Shown here: piece by piece, positions 10,024 to 21,472 of the stretch
Numbering within the stretch: position 1 is the first letter of the stretch
How the letters are laid out: each line of letters starts with the position of its first letter
NCBI GenBank assembly: GCA_039566865.1
Contig: CM076947.1
Coordinates: forward strand, 2,735,501-2,799,500
DNA length: 64,000 nucleotides
Direction: 5' to 3'
Origin: Aurelia coerulea
Taxonomy: Eukaryota > Cnidaria > Scyphozoa > Semaeostomeae > Ulmaridae
The notes under the pieces: model-generated
Told to the model about the DNA's origin: nothing
Database searches by the model: none
The model's input: the letters and a program-made list of their open reading frames with translations, nothing else
Made by a program: the position numbers and the translations under genes

Positions 10024-12470
10024 ACTCGCCGCTAGGGACAGCACCCCTCCCAAGCAAAAAATATTAGAAAGAGGCCAAGGTGAACTTCAATATGAGGCTA
10101 ATGTTGATCGCAATAGTGATCTTGATCTTGATTGCCACTCTTGATTCAAAGAGTGATTGCCATGTGCATCAGAAACAATGGCAGACACATAGCAGTGGAG
10201 CTGGGGAAACAAGATTACAAATTACTTAGCTTAGCATTTGGATATTATGTTTTCTGCGTATACTGTTATTCCCACTTTTGGTACCAGGTTAACGGTTTTT
10301 TGGACATCTTTCATTTCAAATGTGACTATAAAGTTATGATGGATTTTTCTTGAAAACAAAAGGATGTTGCCAAAGGTGTACGAGATTTTGTGCATTAAGT
10401 AAAATTCACCTCAGTTTAGGCCCATTGAACTTGCAGATTAATTTTCAAAGCTTTGTCTCCAGAATACAATCCTGTTTGCTGCGTAAAATCCTAGATGCAA
10501 TATCACAAAGACGCCTATATTGTCTCACTACTTGTGTGCTGTGCACAACACATTTTGGGGTTTCCCTGTGCTCATTCAATACAACAAAAATAACTGTAGG
10601 AAAAAACCAGCAAAGTCTGCCTGGAAGAAATTCTGACAGATGTGACGTCAATAAGAATCCTACATGACGTGCCGAAGTTGTCATTGAAAGTATATGAATA
10701 TAAAAGAAAGAATGCAGCCAAATTGATGTAACACACTATTTTGTCTCGTTCAAATAAACAATACAATTTATTATGAAGAGATTTGAACGAAGACCAAAAT
10801 GGAATGCAAACAAAAAGAGAAAATGCCAGGAGAAAATGCCAGGAGAAAACGCAGAGACCACAGGGAAGCACAGAAAAGTTGTTTGAGTCAAAACGGAACA
10901 TAAGTTCTGCAAAATACGAGATGATTGTTGTTTTGCTGCATTCTCAATAAAAAAATCAAGGGCGCCTACCTTGTAGGAAGTGTGTTTATTCCCAGTACTG
11001 TAGAGTAATGGGTCTCCTGTGACCCAGTACAGAGAGTGTCCTAGAACCGTACCGTGACCAAGCAGTACACAGCGTCAGTCCTCTCAAGGTCAAGATGACG
11101 TATGAATAAGTTTGTGGTTTCAAATTCCGGTGTTATGAAGCACGATATCAACTGTTATACGATCTGGCCACAGGGAATCAGATAGCGTGATTTTTGATTG
11201 GTCAACTCTACAGACGTTAGAATTTGAAAATCCCAGTGACAAGAAAAACTTAGGGGTATGCAACTTTTCCTAACTCCATTGTTCACTTTTCTCACAAGCG
11301 CGTTACACGTTGCTGTGGTCAGAGCCCGTTGCTATGGCCAGTAAACAAAACTATGGCCAGTAAATTGAGCTGGGGGTTGGTACTGCTAAGAAATTTTTCA
11401 GCTGGTTGTTCGCTTATTGTCACGCAGTGTCTGTGGTCGTCTGACTTGACTTCGGATATATTTTGGTTTTATTTTCGCGGAAGAGACTTGGGGCAAGTCC
11501 AAACTGAGGTAAGCAAAGTTGTTTAAATTAACCGTTTTGTTGTTGAAATATTGATTTTGCAAGTACTTTTCTTAATTCAAAGTAGCATAACATAATATAA
11601 AGGAAGAATTGGTTCAATAGCATGCAAGCGTTTAATAAGTTTAAATTCTCAATTAGGCTAAGGATTTGCCTTGTGCATGAAAGGAAACTGTAGAATTTGA
11701 ATGAAGAATGCATTTGAAAAATATTTATTAACTTGGAACTTGATCTCTTCTATTTATCATGGTTTCTTAATTTTTTGGAGGTGCAGGTAAACTTTCTTGA
11801 AAGCCGTTGCTTATAAAAACGTGTATTGAATGTTATTCTTGGGTACTACGCTTGTCCTCCAATAATCTTGACTTTTCATGCGACCCCCTAGTTTGCACAC
11901 GGTGTCACTTTTCACATCTGGTTGAACAAAGGCTTATGTAAACAATTTTGCTTGACTCAAACCACAACGGATAGAACGCGCTTGTGATAATCTTCTCTTG
12001 AGATCCTGCTCGCTGATTGGTTTATGTGCAGAAGTTGCATACCCCTCAGTTTATTATGATATACAAAGATTAACAGGACTGGGTCATAGGACGCTGCGTA
12101 AAGTACCGTGAATAAACACACCTCCTACAAGGTAGGCGCCCTTGAAAAAATACGCTGTTTTTCAAAAAGAGATAAATCAACAGCAAAATGAACCTGTGAT
12201 AAAACTCCCAAAATTAATTTCACAGTTTACCAGAAATAAGGAAATTCAAATACTTTCGATTACATTTATTGAGAAATGTTTCAAAAAGAACCATCCAACT
12301 GCGAAGTGTCTGCCTTTATATCTGATGGACACAGCAATCACTCTTTGAATCCAGGCTTGCAATCCACATCGCAATCACCATTGCGATCAACATTAGCCTC
12401 ATAGTGAAGTTCACATTGGCCTCTTTCAAATAATGTTTGCTTGGGAGGGATGCTGTCCCTAGCGGCGAGT
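10024..12470. mobile_element. TIR element, about 145 bp arms, with a nested insert
   Basis: The left arm (10024-about 10168, ACTCGCCGCTAGGGACAGC) is repeated inverted at about 12326-12470 with roughly 85% identity by eye. The arms carry GATCTTGATC-like and GATTGC repeats. No target duplication is evident. The inside holds no recognised gene and is interrupted by the 10957-12144 element. Confidence 0.7.
10957..12144. mobile_element. Nested TIR element (CAAGGGCGCCTACCTTGTAGG)
   Basis: The termini CAAGGGCGCCTACCTTGTAG and their reverse complement extend as GTGTGTTTATTC inversions for about 45 bp. AAAAAAT flanks both sides (10950-10956 and 12145-12151), a 7 bp duplication, though low complexity weakens it. 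No long coding frame. It lies inside the 10024-12470 element and is therefore younger. Confidence 0.75.
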
Positions 12471-12620
12471 AGCCTTATGGGTATAATTCAATTGCTTGTG
12501 TTGTGAAAAGATTTATTTGCGCCTTGCTGAGCAGGGAGTCGCTTGCAACTTGGCATCAAAAGGAATCTTTCTTGGTGTAACCCTTTTGATTGCAACCCTT
12601 TAAAAAGGAATTTTTAAGTA

Positions 12621-13321
12621 CTATGTGTACCAGGTCAGCACAGTTCTTAACGCTGACATTTCTATGAAGCATCTCATAGTAAACTGTACGAATTTCATCA
12701 GTGTATTTTCCATCTTTAAACGTTTTATTGTATCCCTCTCCAAGTCTTTAATTTGGCATTGGAGATCTGCAGATAAATCTTCAAAGTATTTCAAATTTGC
12801 TTCAGTGTTCTCAAATTTATCTTGAAGAGTTTCCAATTTTTTTTTGTTAACTCTGAAACTTTCTTTGTTTCATTGGAACAATTGGATCATTCTTTTCAGA
12901 TCTTTTTTTCCATTCTTTTCATTCTTTCTTTTAGCTCCCTGATCTCGTTTTCAAGAGTGGTGATTTTTTCACTTCTCCTGACTTCTCGCTTCCTGGTGTT
13001 CCTAGCCCAATAATATGCTAACTGTTGGTTTCTTTCTTTGACTTCCAATGTAAGAGCTTTGGTTTTCTGTTCTTCCCTCTCAAGTTTGCCCTTTAAATCC
13101 ATCAGTTTCCTATCTTTCAGTATAGTCTCTCTTTCAGTTTTTTCAAAACTTTCATTCATAATTTGAACAATTTTTTCGCTTACTTTTTCAATACTTTGAT
13201 CAAGCTCTGATAAAATTTCTTCTCCCTTTACTTCATAAGTGTCACATATTTCAGGTGATTCTCTACATGATCTAACTGTTAATGACTTGTAGTCTGTTTT
13301 CAAAAGTTCTTCCTTCTCCAA
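12621..13321 (-). pseudogene. Coiled-coil transposon protein fragment (copy A)
   Basis: Two minus-strand frames, 13321-12896 and 12836-12621, join across a frameshift near 12850. They encode a long Glu/Lys-rich coiled coil (SEKITTLENEIRELKERM; TLQDKFENTEANLKYFEDL). Next comes a DGKYTDEIRTVYYE-like segment in a shifted frame at about 12710-12640. Copy B at 16521-17084 overlaps this part and extends it. From general knowledge, proteins with a coiled coil followed by Y(S/T)DEVR..YYELL segments are highly repeated in cnidarian genomes and are probably transposon-borne; I know no established name. Confidence 0.5.
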
Positions 13322-14371
13322 GCATCTTCTTCAGTCTTCTACAATTGAACTTGGTTTCTCTACCATCACAATTACACAATTACACAGCTTCTGGTTCTGT
13401 CTTGTTGATGATCTTGAATTGCACCCATTAACATCCATGCTAGTGTGGTTTCCTTTGCCATTGGTTCACGTTCATTTCATTTCACCGTACGTCCTGTTCT
13501 AATGTGTGCATAGTGTGTGCATGTGCATTGTCGATATCCGGGATCTTGTCAAGACTGGCCAGCCCGGCATACATCTAAACACAAACTGCTGTTTACAAAG
13601 CTGTGACCAGGTAAGTAGGATTTCACCTGAAGGGGAGCCATCTTGCTAACGGGCCACCTCACCTCTTGTATTGGTGTATTGGCTACTTATCTGTATTATT
13701 TGTATAATGTTGTAACAAGGGCCGAAAGACAAGATTCTAGTTGTTCCCACTGCAGTCAAGTTCTAACGTGTGTAAAACTTACCTTTCCATTACCTTTTCA
13801 TGAAGAATTTTCTTGGTTTTGCTTTTCAAACAACATATTATAACTCATCCTTTCTCAAGTTGGAATTAACCGCATGCTCCATCATCTTCCATTTTGAATT
13901 GGGAGAACTGACCTGAACGAAAGCACAAAAATGAGGTTAATCTCACGCCAGCGTTGGAAGGGAGGAGAGGGAGGGAGGATGGGTGTGACATGCGCCGTCT
14001 CTTATTGTGTCCTGAAACCTCACGAAATGTGATTGGGGGTGGTGTGGTTTCGCACGCTTTTACGAAATTTAACAAGAGTGCGCCAGTTTAAAAAAGGATT
14101 GATAATATGGTTGATGAAAGATGGCAACTGTTGGAGCCTACAGCTTCTGTGGAAAATAGAGCTTCGGGTAAGAATTTGATTTCTTCTCACTAAGTGGTTC
14201 ATACCAAGCGAGCAGCTGATATTTTCAAATGAAGCAAGGCTGATGATACCTTATATGTGAAATAGTTGCTTCTTGAAATCGCCGCACATCCATATTAGGC
14301 CCATTTGCTGGGAGGAAAACCATTACCAGTAGCAATCTAAATTTTCACATTATGATTCTATTTATTTATAG
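13322..14371. other. Spacer with no recognisable gene
   Basis: Only short, unconvincing frames. No repeats with clear termini were found. Confidence 0.4.
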
Positions 14372-14588
14372 CTGCCACAAGGAAATTGTACAAGGACTAT
14401 TTACCATCAGCAACAATGATAAAAAATCACAATTGATGACGCATACCAAAAATATTTGAGAAAAGCCACGGATTCAGGGATGAGGCCTTTATATAAGAAC
14501 TATTTCCGAGTGGTGATGAAATCAGTCTTCAATGTTGAGTTGAAGGAAATAACTGTTCGGGACTTAAATGGCAATGTAAAAAGACAAA
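14372..14588 (+). pseudogene. Orphan exon-like segment
   Basis: An acceptor-like TTATTTATAG precedes codons for TRKLYKDYLPSA. After one frameshift the open frame runs through DDAYQKYLRKATDSGMRPL and VFNVELKEITVRDL to a donor AAA|GTAAGT at 14589. The amino-acid composition is protein-like and the splice sites are good. The family was not recognised and no flanking exon was found. Confidence 0.35.
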
Positions 14589-14728
14589 GTAAGTATCTCT
14601 TTAGTTTTATGCATTTGCAAAGTATACAAATTCCTTATTTGCTCTGAACTTTCTTCTTGTTGCACTTGCATGTGTTCCTTTTGTAGTTTCTTAACTTCTT
14701 TTTGATGTAAATCCACACTTTACACATA

Positions 14729-14785
14729 CTTACATACATACAGTACATACATACATAAAATACATACATACATACAATACATACA
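14729..14785 (+). repeat. TACA/TACATA microsatellite
   Basis: A (CATA)n-type run is split by the following MITE: it resumes at about 15361-15382, so the MITE inserted into it. Confidence 0.8.
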
Positions 14786-15360
14786 TACCGGGTGTCCCAA
14801 AATGATGTATTATTGTTTGATTGCTTATATGTCCTTAACCGATCAACCGATTTTAAAAAACTTTATTTTATCCGATTGGTGAAAGGCTAAATTGTATTTA
14901 AGGAAGTTGGTTATGGTTTAGGCCGATTTCTTCATGTCAAAAAGAAGATCGATAAACCTGCACAAATTCAAGCCTTAGATGGCATGAAAAAGAAACGGCT
15001 TTCTTTCCCAGTCAACATTTTAGTATGATGCAAAAGGCTGAACTTATATGTCGCTCAGAGAATATACGTCGCTCAGAGAATACGAATTTAGTTAAAACTG
15101 AGTTCAGCCTTTGTATCAAATCTTAAATGTTGACCGGACAAATAGGCCGTTTCTTTCTCATGCCCTCTAAGGCTTGAATTTGAGCAGGTTTATCGGTCTT
15201 CTTTTCGACCTGAAAAGGCCGTGGTAAAACTGCAACCAACATCTTAAAATACAATTTAGCCTTTATGCAATCAAATAAAACAAAGTTTTTAAAAATTGGT
15301 TCATTGGTTATGGATATGTAAGCAATCAAACAATAATACATCATTTTGGGACACCCGGTA
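14786..15360. mobile_element. Fold-back MITE, mariner-type ends (TACCGGGTGTCCCAAAA)
   Basis: The left arm TACCGGGTGTCCCAAAATG and the right arm ending CATTTTGGGACACCCGGTA are inverted repeats of about 260 bp (TTGTTTGATTGC, AAATTCAAGCC and others are all mirrored). TA is at both ends. Its terminus matches the element end at 86-105. Confidence 0.85.
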
Positions 15361-15404
15361 CATACTTACATACATACATACATGGTGTGGTGTTAAAATT
15401 TGTG

Positions 15405-15573
15405 AGATTCTGGTAAAAGGGGAAAGATTGAAAAATTTAAATGAATTTGACAAAATTTTCATCAGATAAATTAGGTTTTCTCTAGCTACTTCTGGTGTAG
15501 ATGCTGCTGTTATAATTACCCTTATATGGTTAATGAATGTTGGCAGTTCACCACTTACCATTCTCTCTGACCA
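15405..15573 (-). pseudogene. Orphan exon-like segment (minus)
   Basis: An open minus-strand frame encodes a protein-like stretch (SGELPTFINHIRVIITAAST, then RENLIYLMKIL). No start is needed if it is an internal exon. Function unknown; it could belong with the exon-like pieces downstream on the same strand. Confidence 0.25.
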
Positions 15574-16264
15574 ACATTACTTATTTACCCCTGTACATCC
15601 CCTACTGTACCTCATACTGTCATTTGGCTTTGTAATGCATATTGCGACTATTAACAAAAACTGAGGAAAATTTCTTAACTGCTAATCAACCTATAAGTTA
15701 ATTGCTCTAGCTGGTCTTCTTAATTTTTGGGAAGAGGCTGGCATTTCATATGAAATGATAAAATTTCATAAAATGGATGTGAAAGATATTTTGTATCATT
15801 GAGAATTACATGCATGACTACCAAAGTCACGTAACTCTTAGACATATTAAATGAATAATTTGAACCATAGGTTTATTGCTTTTTCCAGGAGCATCTTTTG
15901 ACATAGACAGGACGCAACCAGAAGCAATCTGCCCGCCCAAGACACCCTTGTCAGTGATTAACCAAAATGTGGGTTTGTGTTCTTTCCAAGATAAATCTGA
16001 GTGATTTACTAAAATCACGGAAAACACCAAAGTGTGGCCAATTTCTAGCTGACCCACAATGACCCTTTCAAATTTCCTTTCCTTGATGCCTCATTTACAT
16101 TTAATAAATTTTATGAATTAAATCATCTGTAAAACTATTTATGCAACAAGAATAAAATCCAGTTAATTTCAATAACCTTAAAATTACTTCTAAAACACAT
16201 GAAACTTGGAATATTATGATAATTAAACATGAGAAAATAAAATGCTGAAATGAAGAAATATTTA
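15574..16264. other. Spacer with no recognisable gene
   Basis: Short frames only; nothing with recognisable motifs. Confidence 0.35.
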
Positions 16265-16519
16265 TTATAATTCATCAAAAGAGGAAAAATATTTAAATCT
16301 TCTTACCCTTTCTTTCAATTCATCATCAATGTTGCAACCATACAATCTCAACTCCTCCAACTTCAATTTTCCCAATCTCTGATACTCTTCAATAACATTA
16401 ACCAAGTTGACCCATTCGCTTGTCTCCATTTTAATCTCCGACAAGCAAACTGTTTTGATCCTCGCAATAACGTAAATCATCTCTGTCCAATTCCATTCAT
16501 CAATCTCACAATCCTCCAA
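16265..16519 (-). CDS. C-terminal exon with leucine-rich-repeat character
   Basis: The frame encodes two LRR-like units: EMIYVIARIKTVCLSEIKM, then LGKLKLEELRLYGCNIDDEL. It ends in RVRRFKYFSSFDEL and a stop at 16265-16267. The LxxLxLxxC.I spacing resembles the ribonuclease-inhibitor-type repeats at the end of NLR-like proteins. The adjoining upstream segment (16521-17084) belongs to another family, so this may be a chimeric fragment and not an intact gene. Confidence 0.35.
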   Translation of the reverse strand: MEDCEIDEWNWTEMIYVIARIKTVCLSEIKMETSEWVNLVNVIEEYQRLGKLKLEELRLYGCNIDDELKERVRRFKYFSSFDEL

Positions 16520-16520
16520 T

Positions 16521-17084
16521 GGCTAAATTGATCAAAGGGAGTGGTGTTCATAATAGTGCAGTCAGTCATTAAACTTTTAAAAGAAAAAATGATTTTTCCA
16601 ACATCTTCATCTACTGCCCCTTCAGGGACCACTAGCTCAGCCATATCCTTAAAAACATATTGATGTATGTTGTAGCAGCTTCACCAGAATGCATATTTTC
16701 TGTGGCTAAGGTGTATGCTCCGGTTGCAGTGGTCACTAAAAACCTCATACCTCCTCAAAATTATAACATTATTATCGTTTGACAACAACGCCTCCCGGAC
16801 TTGCAACTTTGCTAAAGTTTCCATGTCAACAAGCATTGTTGCTGCCAAGCTCTTTTTTTTGAGTTTATCTACATCTACATTAGCCAGTTTGTTAAGTACT
16901 ATGCATACCAGGTCACCACATTTCTTAACGCTGACATTTCTACGAAGCCTCTCATAGTAAACTGTACGAATTTCATCAGTATATTTTCCATCTTTAAACG
17001 TTTTTATTGCATCCCTCTCTTAAGTCTGAATTTGGCATTGGAGATCTGCAAATAAATCTTCAAAGTATTTCAAATTTGCTTCAT
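16521..17084 (-). pseudogene. Coiled-coil transposon protein fragment (copy B)
   Basis: The first 180 bp (17084-16905) are a close copy of 12800-12620. The frame then continues through DGKYTDEIRTVYYERLRRN, NKLANVDVDKLKKKSLAAT and LAKLQVREALLSNDNN to about 16730. After a break, VVPEGAVDEDVGKIIFSFKS and DCTIMNTTPFDQF follow. This order (conserved helical block, LAxxQ segment, VGKxI..IKxxMxD segment) matches a protein repeated in cnidarian genomes as I recall it. Stops and a frameshift show decay. The sequence is cut at 17084 near the boundary of the large 17090-26357 element. Confidence 0.45.
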
Positions 17085-17089
17085 TTATC

Positions 17090-18294
17090 GGCCAGGTCTA
17101 TAACGCGGACCTCGCGGACCACGCGGACCTCGCGGACCAAGACCAGGAGGTAAAATGGTCCGCCAAAGGAGGTCCGCGTTTTAGGATTTTGTATAGAGGC
17201 AAATCCTAAAACGCGGACCTCCTTTGGCGGACCTTATTTGTTTTAGTTCCTGCTTCCAACGCTGATTGGCAAATTCATTACGATGCGATGTTGTTTCTCG
17301 CTGAGATGGAAAGGATCTGTACTAAACACATTTCACTCCCAGTATGTGCAAGCTGCTCGTGGTGGCGGTATTATGATCTTTCAAAACTTTGATGAAACTA
17401 GTAAATGAAATGTAAACACCAACGATATCCTAATTCAGTCAATTTCTTTACCTGTATACGCGCGGCATATTCGTAGTGATGCAATTCGAATCCTCTCCAA
17501 GTATCTCTCCGTTTCTCGCCGTAGCCCTGTCTTTGATATGACTTTCCTCATTAGGCATAAGCGGGCCTAAGCTTATCACCCTTCGGAAATTTATAACACC
17601 ATGTGCGAAATACAATCGAATTGTCCAATTTCACGACAGCTGAAAATTACGATCAGAGCACAATAATATAAAAAGAAATGACAGAAGACACATTGGTTTG
17701 TCCTCTCCTGAAAGCCCGGGGCCTCTTAAAAGGCCAATAAAAAAGTCCGCGAAAAGAAAGGTCCGCGCTTTAGGATTTTGCAAAGGGGCAGATCCCAAAG
17801 AGCGGACCTCGCGGACCTTAAAAATTTTCTGTCCTAAATGCTTGAATACATCCAATGATGGACGCGCATTATATTTTGATTATTCCCAATGTCGTATTTC
17901 TTGACATAGCTTTGCATTTCAAACTTTGTGAGTATATATATTTTTCGAACAAAAAAAGTTTACTCCAAAGCGAATCGAAAAACACCACACACAGTGCACA
18001 TAAGAAAGCTACGGGTACACATTTGTGACTATTTTTCTCAATCTAGGAATTGATATCAGGAGGAAACGAACCACAATTCGTGTATTGATCTGAAAAGTCC
18101 GCGAAATATGAGGTCCGCGTTTTAGGATTTCGTATAGGGGCAAATCCTAAAACGCGGACCTCGCGGACCTAAATACTGAACAACAAAAAGTAGTGGGAAA
18201 ACTATGTGCTGTGCATATTTGAAACGAAGCCTTTTTCCCTCAAGCGAAATGACATGGATTGAACTGAAAATCTGACAGATAAATAGACAGTCAG
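17090..18294 (+). repeat. Left 1.2 kb TIR with GGTCCGCG palindromes
   Basis: The arm contains several imperfect palindromes built from AGGTCCGCG and CGCGGACCT around a TTTTAGGATTTTG core (about 17100-17235, 17745-17820, 18095-18170). The same order is found inverted at 25159-26357. Confidence 0.9.
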
Positions 18295-18307
18295 CCTTCT
18301 TCAAGAC

Positions 18308-18560
18308 AATCTTGTCACCCTTCGGAAATCAACAACACCGTGTGCGAAATAAAATCAAATTGTTCAATTTCACGACAGCTGAAAACTACGATCAGAGCAC
18401 AATAATTTGAAAGAAATGACAGAAGACACATTAGTCTGTCCTCTCCTGAAAGCCCAGGGCCTGATAAACGGCTAATAAAAAAGTCCGCGAATAGAAAGGT
18501 CCGCGTTTTAGGATTTTGCATGGGGCAAATCCTAAAGCGCGGACCTCGCGGACCTAAATA
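18308..18560 (+). repeat. Internal direct copy of part of the left TIR
   Basis: CACCCTTCGGAAAT through GGACCTCGCGGACCTAAA repeats 17576-17825 in the same orientation with about 90% identity. It includes another GGTCCGCG palindrome and lies just inside the left TIR. Confidence 0.85.
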
Positions 18561-18617
18561 ATTTTCACCAGTCAGTTGCAGCCTCATTTGTATGGCTCGC
18601 CTCATGAGACTCTCTAA

Positions 18618-19297
18618 GAGGCCCTTTACATGAGAAAAGTCAACCCGGGTGGAGTTTCACCCCGGGTTGAGTTTCAACTCGGCCGCTGGAAAAACCTTTG
18701 TTATTTGTAAAATCGTTTACATGAGAAAATTTCAACCCGGGGCGAGTTCAACTCGCTTTCTCAACCCGGGTGGAATTTTCGCCCCGGGGTGAAAATCGCA
18801 TGTAAACGCAAATTGTTCTCAACCCGGGGCGAGTTGATGAATTCGAAGAGAACTTTAGGATTGAAAATCAAGGTTTTGCGTGTTTTAGCGCCAAAGAAAC
18901 CTTTAGTTACTCAAACTTGGCGGTGGAAGAACTCTTCTGCTCAAGAATAGAATCTGTGAAGTTGGTTATATCTTTTTAACACACGATTTTTTCCTCTATG
19001 ACACGTGAAATCTCCTGGTTCAAAGCTTGATGCTTGTTGAGGCATGATTTGAAGCAACATCATGAAATTCATTTGCAATGCAACGCTGAGAGTTCGTTGT
19101 GGGCATAAACTTTAAAATAAACCTTAGAACGCTTGTGTGTTGGGTTGGCACCATAGCATTAACAACAAAAATGAACGTTTAAAGTCGCCCCGGGTTGAAA
19201 AATCTCATGTAAACGCATGCCAAATTTGCAACATTCAGCAAAACTCAACCCGGGGTGAAACTCCACCCGGGTTGACTTTTCTCATGTAAAGGGCCTC
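18618..19297. mobile_element. Harbinger-type MITE (GAGGCCCTTTACATGAG, TAA duplication)
   Basis: GAGGCCCTTTACATGAG and its reverse complement bound 680 bp, with TAA on both sides (18615-18617 and 19298-19300). A 3 bp TAA/TTA duplication is the PIF/Harbinger signature. The ends carry clustered CAACCCGGG and CACCCCGGG boxes in both orientations, candidate transposase-binding repeats. No gene. Confidence 0.8.
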
Positions 19298-20278
19298 TAA
19301 AACAATTTCTTTTGTTTCATTGGGAAGAGCTCGTTCTTTGGGAGTGCGCACAATATACCTTGCGCAACAATAGATCAGATAAAAAAATAAATGCAACAAG
19401 AAAAGCAAACAAATTTTATTGTTAGGTTGTTAGGTGATTTTGACGCTAGAATCATCAAATACTGATAATAGAATACCCAGATTCCGTCAATATTCATCTC
19501 CGTTGTTGCTCTTTGATAACCTGCTAATTAGTCAGCTTCTGATTCGAATGAACGTTGGCTCAAGAGACACAACGGATGGTGATAATTATTCCTTTATGTA
19601 TACATTCGATGGTTTTGGAGACCAAAAGCATATTCGGAAAACATTGCTCTTCATTCTTCAGAATCAGGATCAAAAACTTTCTGCTACTCTCTTAAATCTT
19701 GCATACTCTAAGATACTCTCTTAAATCTCGAAAGTCTGGAACTGTCCTCTCAAAACTGAACTAGATCTCAACTAAATATCTCGTAGCTCCAATCTCAAAC
19801 TCTAAATCTCAAAACGCACCAAATCTCAGACACTCATCTCTCTCACTCAAAAAATCTCGGACTCTAAAATACACGCCTCCCTTCTCTCGCCCATAGATCA
19901 CGTGAACCGGTCAGGTGGACTAGTCTACACGCGGACCTAGTGGCGGGAAAAGGGGGTCACGTGATACTCCTAAATTTACATAACAGCGTGCAGTGAATCA
20001 TTTTCGTTCGGGAACCCTTCGGGAAGTCTCGATGTATGAAGTGTATGCAAACAAGAAAACAAGAATACAAGATATAAAATGCAATGGTGAGTTTTATCCT
20101 TGTAGATACTTTGTAAAGGTTCCATATATTGCTCATTTGGATTCAAATAACTTAGTCCAAGTTTGAAAAAACGCATGTTTTCACTGTCGGATTTCTGCTG
20201 CAGAAAGATGATAGGCCTAATAATTGTATTTAAGTTGCAGGGGTCAGATTATACTCGTGTTCGTGTGTACAATTTATA

Positions 20279-20335
20279 ATAAACGACTACCCTAAAGATG
20301 GGGCGGTAAGGAACTTTTTACCAATACGCTCTTTT
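20279..20335 (+). mobile_element. Half of the short GATTACGCTAAAGATGG MITE
   Basis: The sequence ACGACTACCCTAAAGATGG then AAGGAACTTTTTACCAA matches the left half of the complete copies at 34849-35001 and 36682-36834. The right half is absent, replaced by ACACG-MITE sequence. Confidence 0.6.
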
Positions 20336-20524
20336 TTTATAAGAATATTTTAAATTTTGTCCAGCCTCGATATTCTTAAGAAAGTTTCATTTTGAGCCTG
20401 AACATATTCTTAAAGTATTTATGTCAGGCATGCGATTCTCTTTTGTGAACATCACAAAACAGGCATGCAGCTGCTGAAAAATGAGACACAAATATGTCAG
20501 CTGAGGCTGGCAATATTCTTATAA

Positions 20525-20906
20525 TACAGTATTTTTTTTATAAGAAACTAAGAATTTGGGCCAGCACTGGAAGTTTCCTAAAATTATCAGATTTTGAGTA
20601 CTCAGAGTTTCTTACGAGTTTCTTAGAGGTTGCATAACAATTTTCATGTTCACAACCTGTGCCCTCGTGAACATTTCAAAACAAGGTTTTTTAAGCCTGT
20701 CCAATGTTTAGACATTACTCAAGTACCTTACGAGTAATATGATACAGGAAATAAGTGAAAGTAAAGTAAAAACATGTTGAGGATTTCCTTTATCAAAATA
20801 AATAGTGTCTTAACTTATATTTTCCCAGTACTGGAGTTTCTTAATTTTTTGGCGATCTGAGAGTTGAGTTTCTTATAAGCAGTTTCTTGTATGAAAAAAT
20901 CCGTGT
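20525..20906. mobile_element. ACACG-ended MITE (TTTCTTA family), copy 1
   Basis: About 380 bp with imperfect inverted ends (ACAGTATTTTTTTTATAAG; ATGAAAAAATCCGTGT). Repeated inner motifs are AGTACTGGAGTTTCTTA, TTTCTTACGAGTTTCTTAG and CTTACGAGTAATATGATAC. It is the reverse complement of the copy at 22824-23199. Confidence 0.7.
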
Positions 20907-20995
20907 ATTCTTAAAATTGGATAATTCTGAGCCTGAATATTCTTATAAATATTATTCTTATAAAAAGAAAAGAGTGTATGCATTGCATTCTTTAA

Positions 20996-21472
20996 CCCTT
21001 TTCGTACTGCCCCTACCAGATTTGCTGCACTGCACTAAAACGACAAGAGATATAACCACCAGTCTTAGTGACTTTTAGTAAAATTTAATAGGCAATTCAA
21101 TTTTTATTATTTCATTGTTCTAACTCTGATCATGTGACCACAGTAATACCATATTTGGAGAGCGGTCAACAAAAAAATGCTTAAAACGTCCATAGTTTTA
21201 ATATCATATGTACTTTTGATGAGTACTTTCATTTGATATGTATATTTTTCATATTTGCTGACATCAGCAAAATTTAATATATATGACATCATTCACATAT
21301 ATGACGTCATTGATCTAATAAATAAATGTAAAATATGAAAAGATTCAGTCTAAATTGCTTCCTCTTATTAATTTGATTGGTTTTGAGTCCATATTTACTA
21401 GATAAAAAGACAAGACTTGCAAAATCTGCGAAGAAAATAAACGCATCAAACAAAAAGCTAATTCAATAAGGG
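20996..21472. mobile_element. TTAA-type MITE (copy 2, shortened)
   Basis: It starts at TTAA (20992-20995) with CCCTTTTCGTACTG, the mirrored end of the copy at 29691-30581, and shares its ACGACAAGAGATATAACCACC, TATTTGGAGAG and GCTGACATCAGCAAA segments. The G/C run is lost. The right end at about 21472 (AATAAGGG) is tentative. It sits just before the MULE-like coding frame and may have cut off that gene's 5' part. Confidence 0.6.

Noticed and set aside
10024..12470. A host gene in the interior of the TIR element
   Set aside because: Frames of up to about 110 codons exist on both strands but lack motifs and splice logic.
17631..17904. Frames of 68-74 codons that recur almost identically at 25549-25822
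   Set aside because: They repeat because the 1.2 kb TIR repeats; both strands are open and the content is palindromic repeat sequence.
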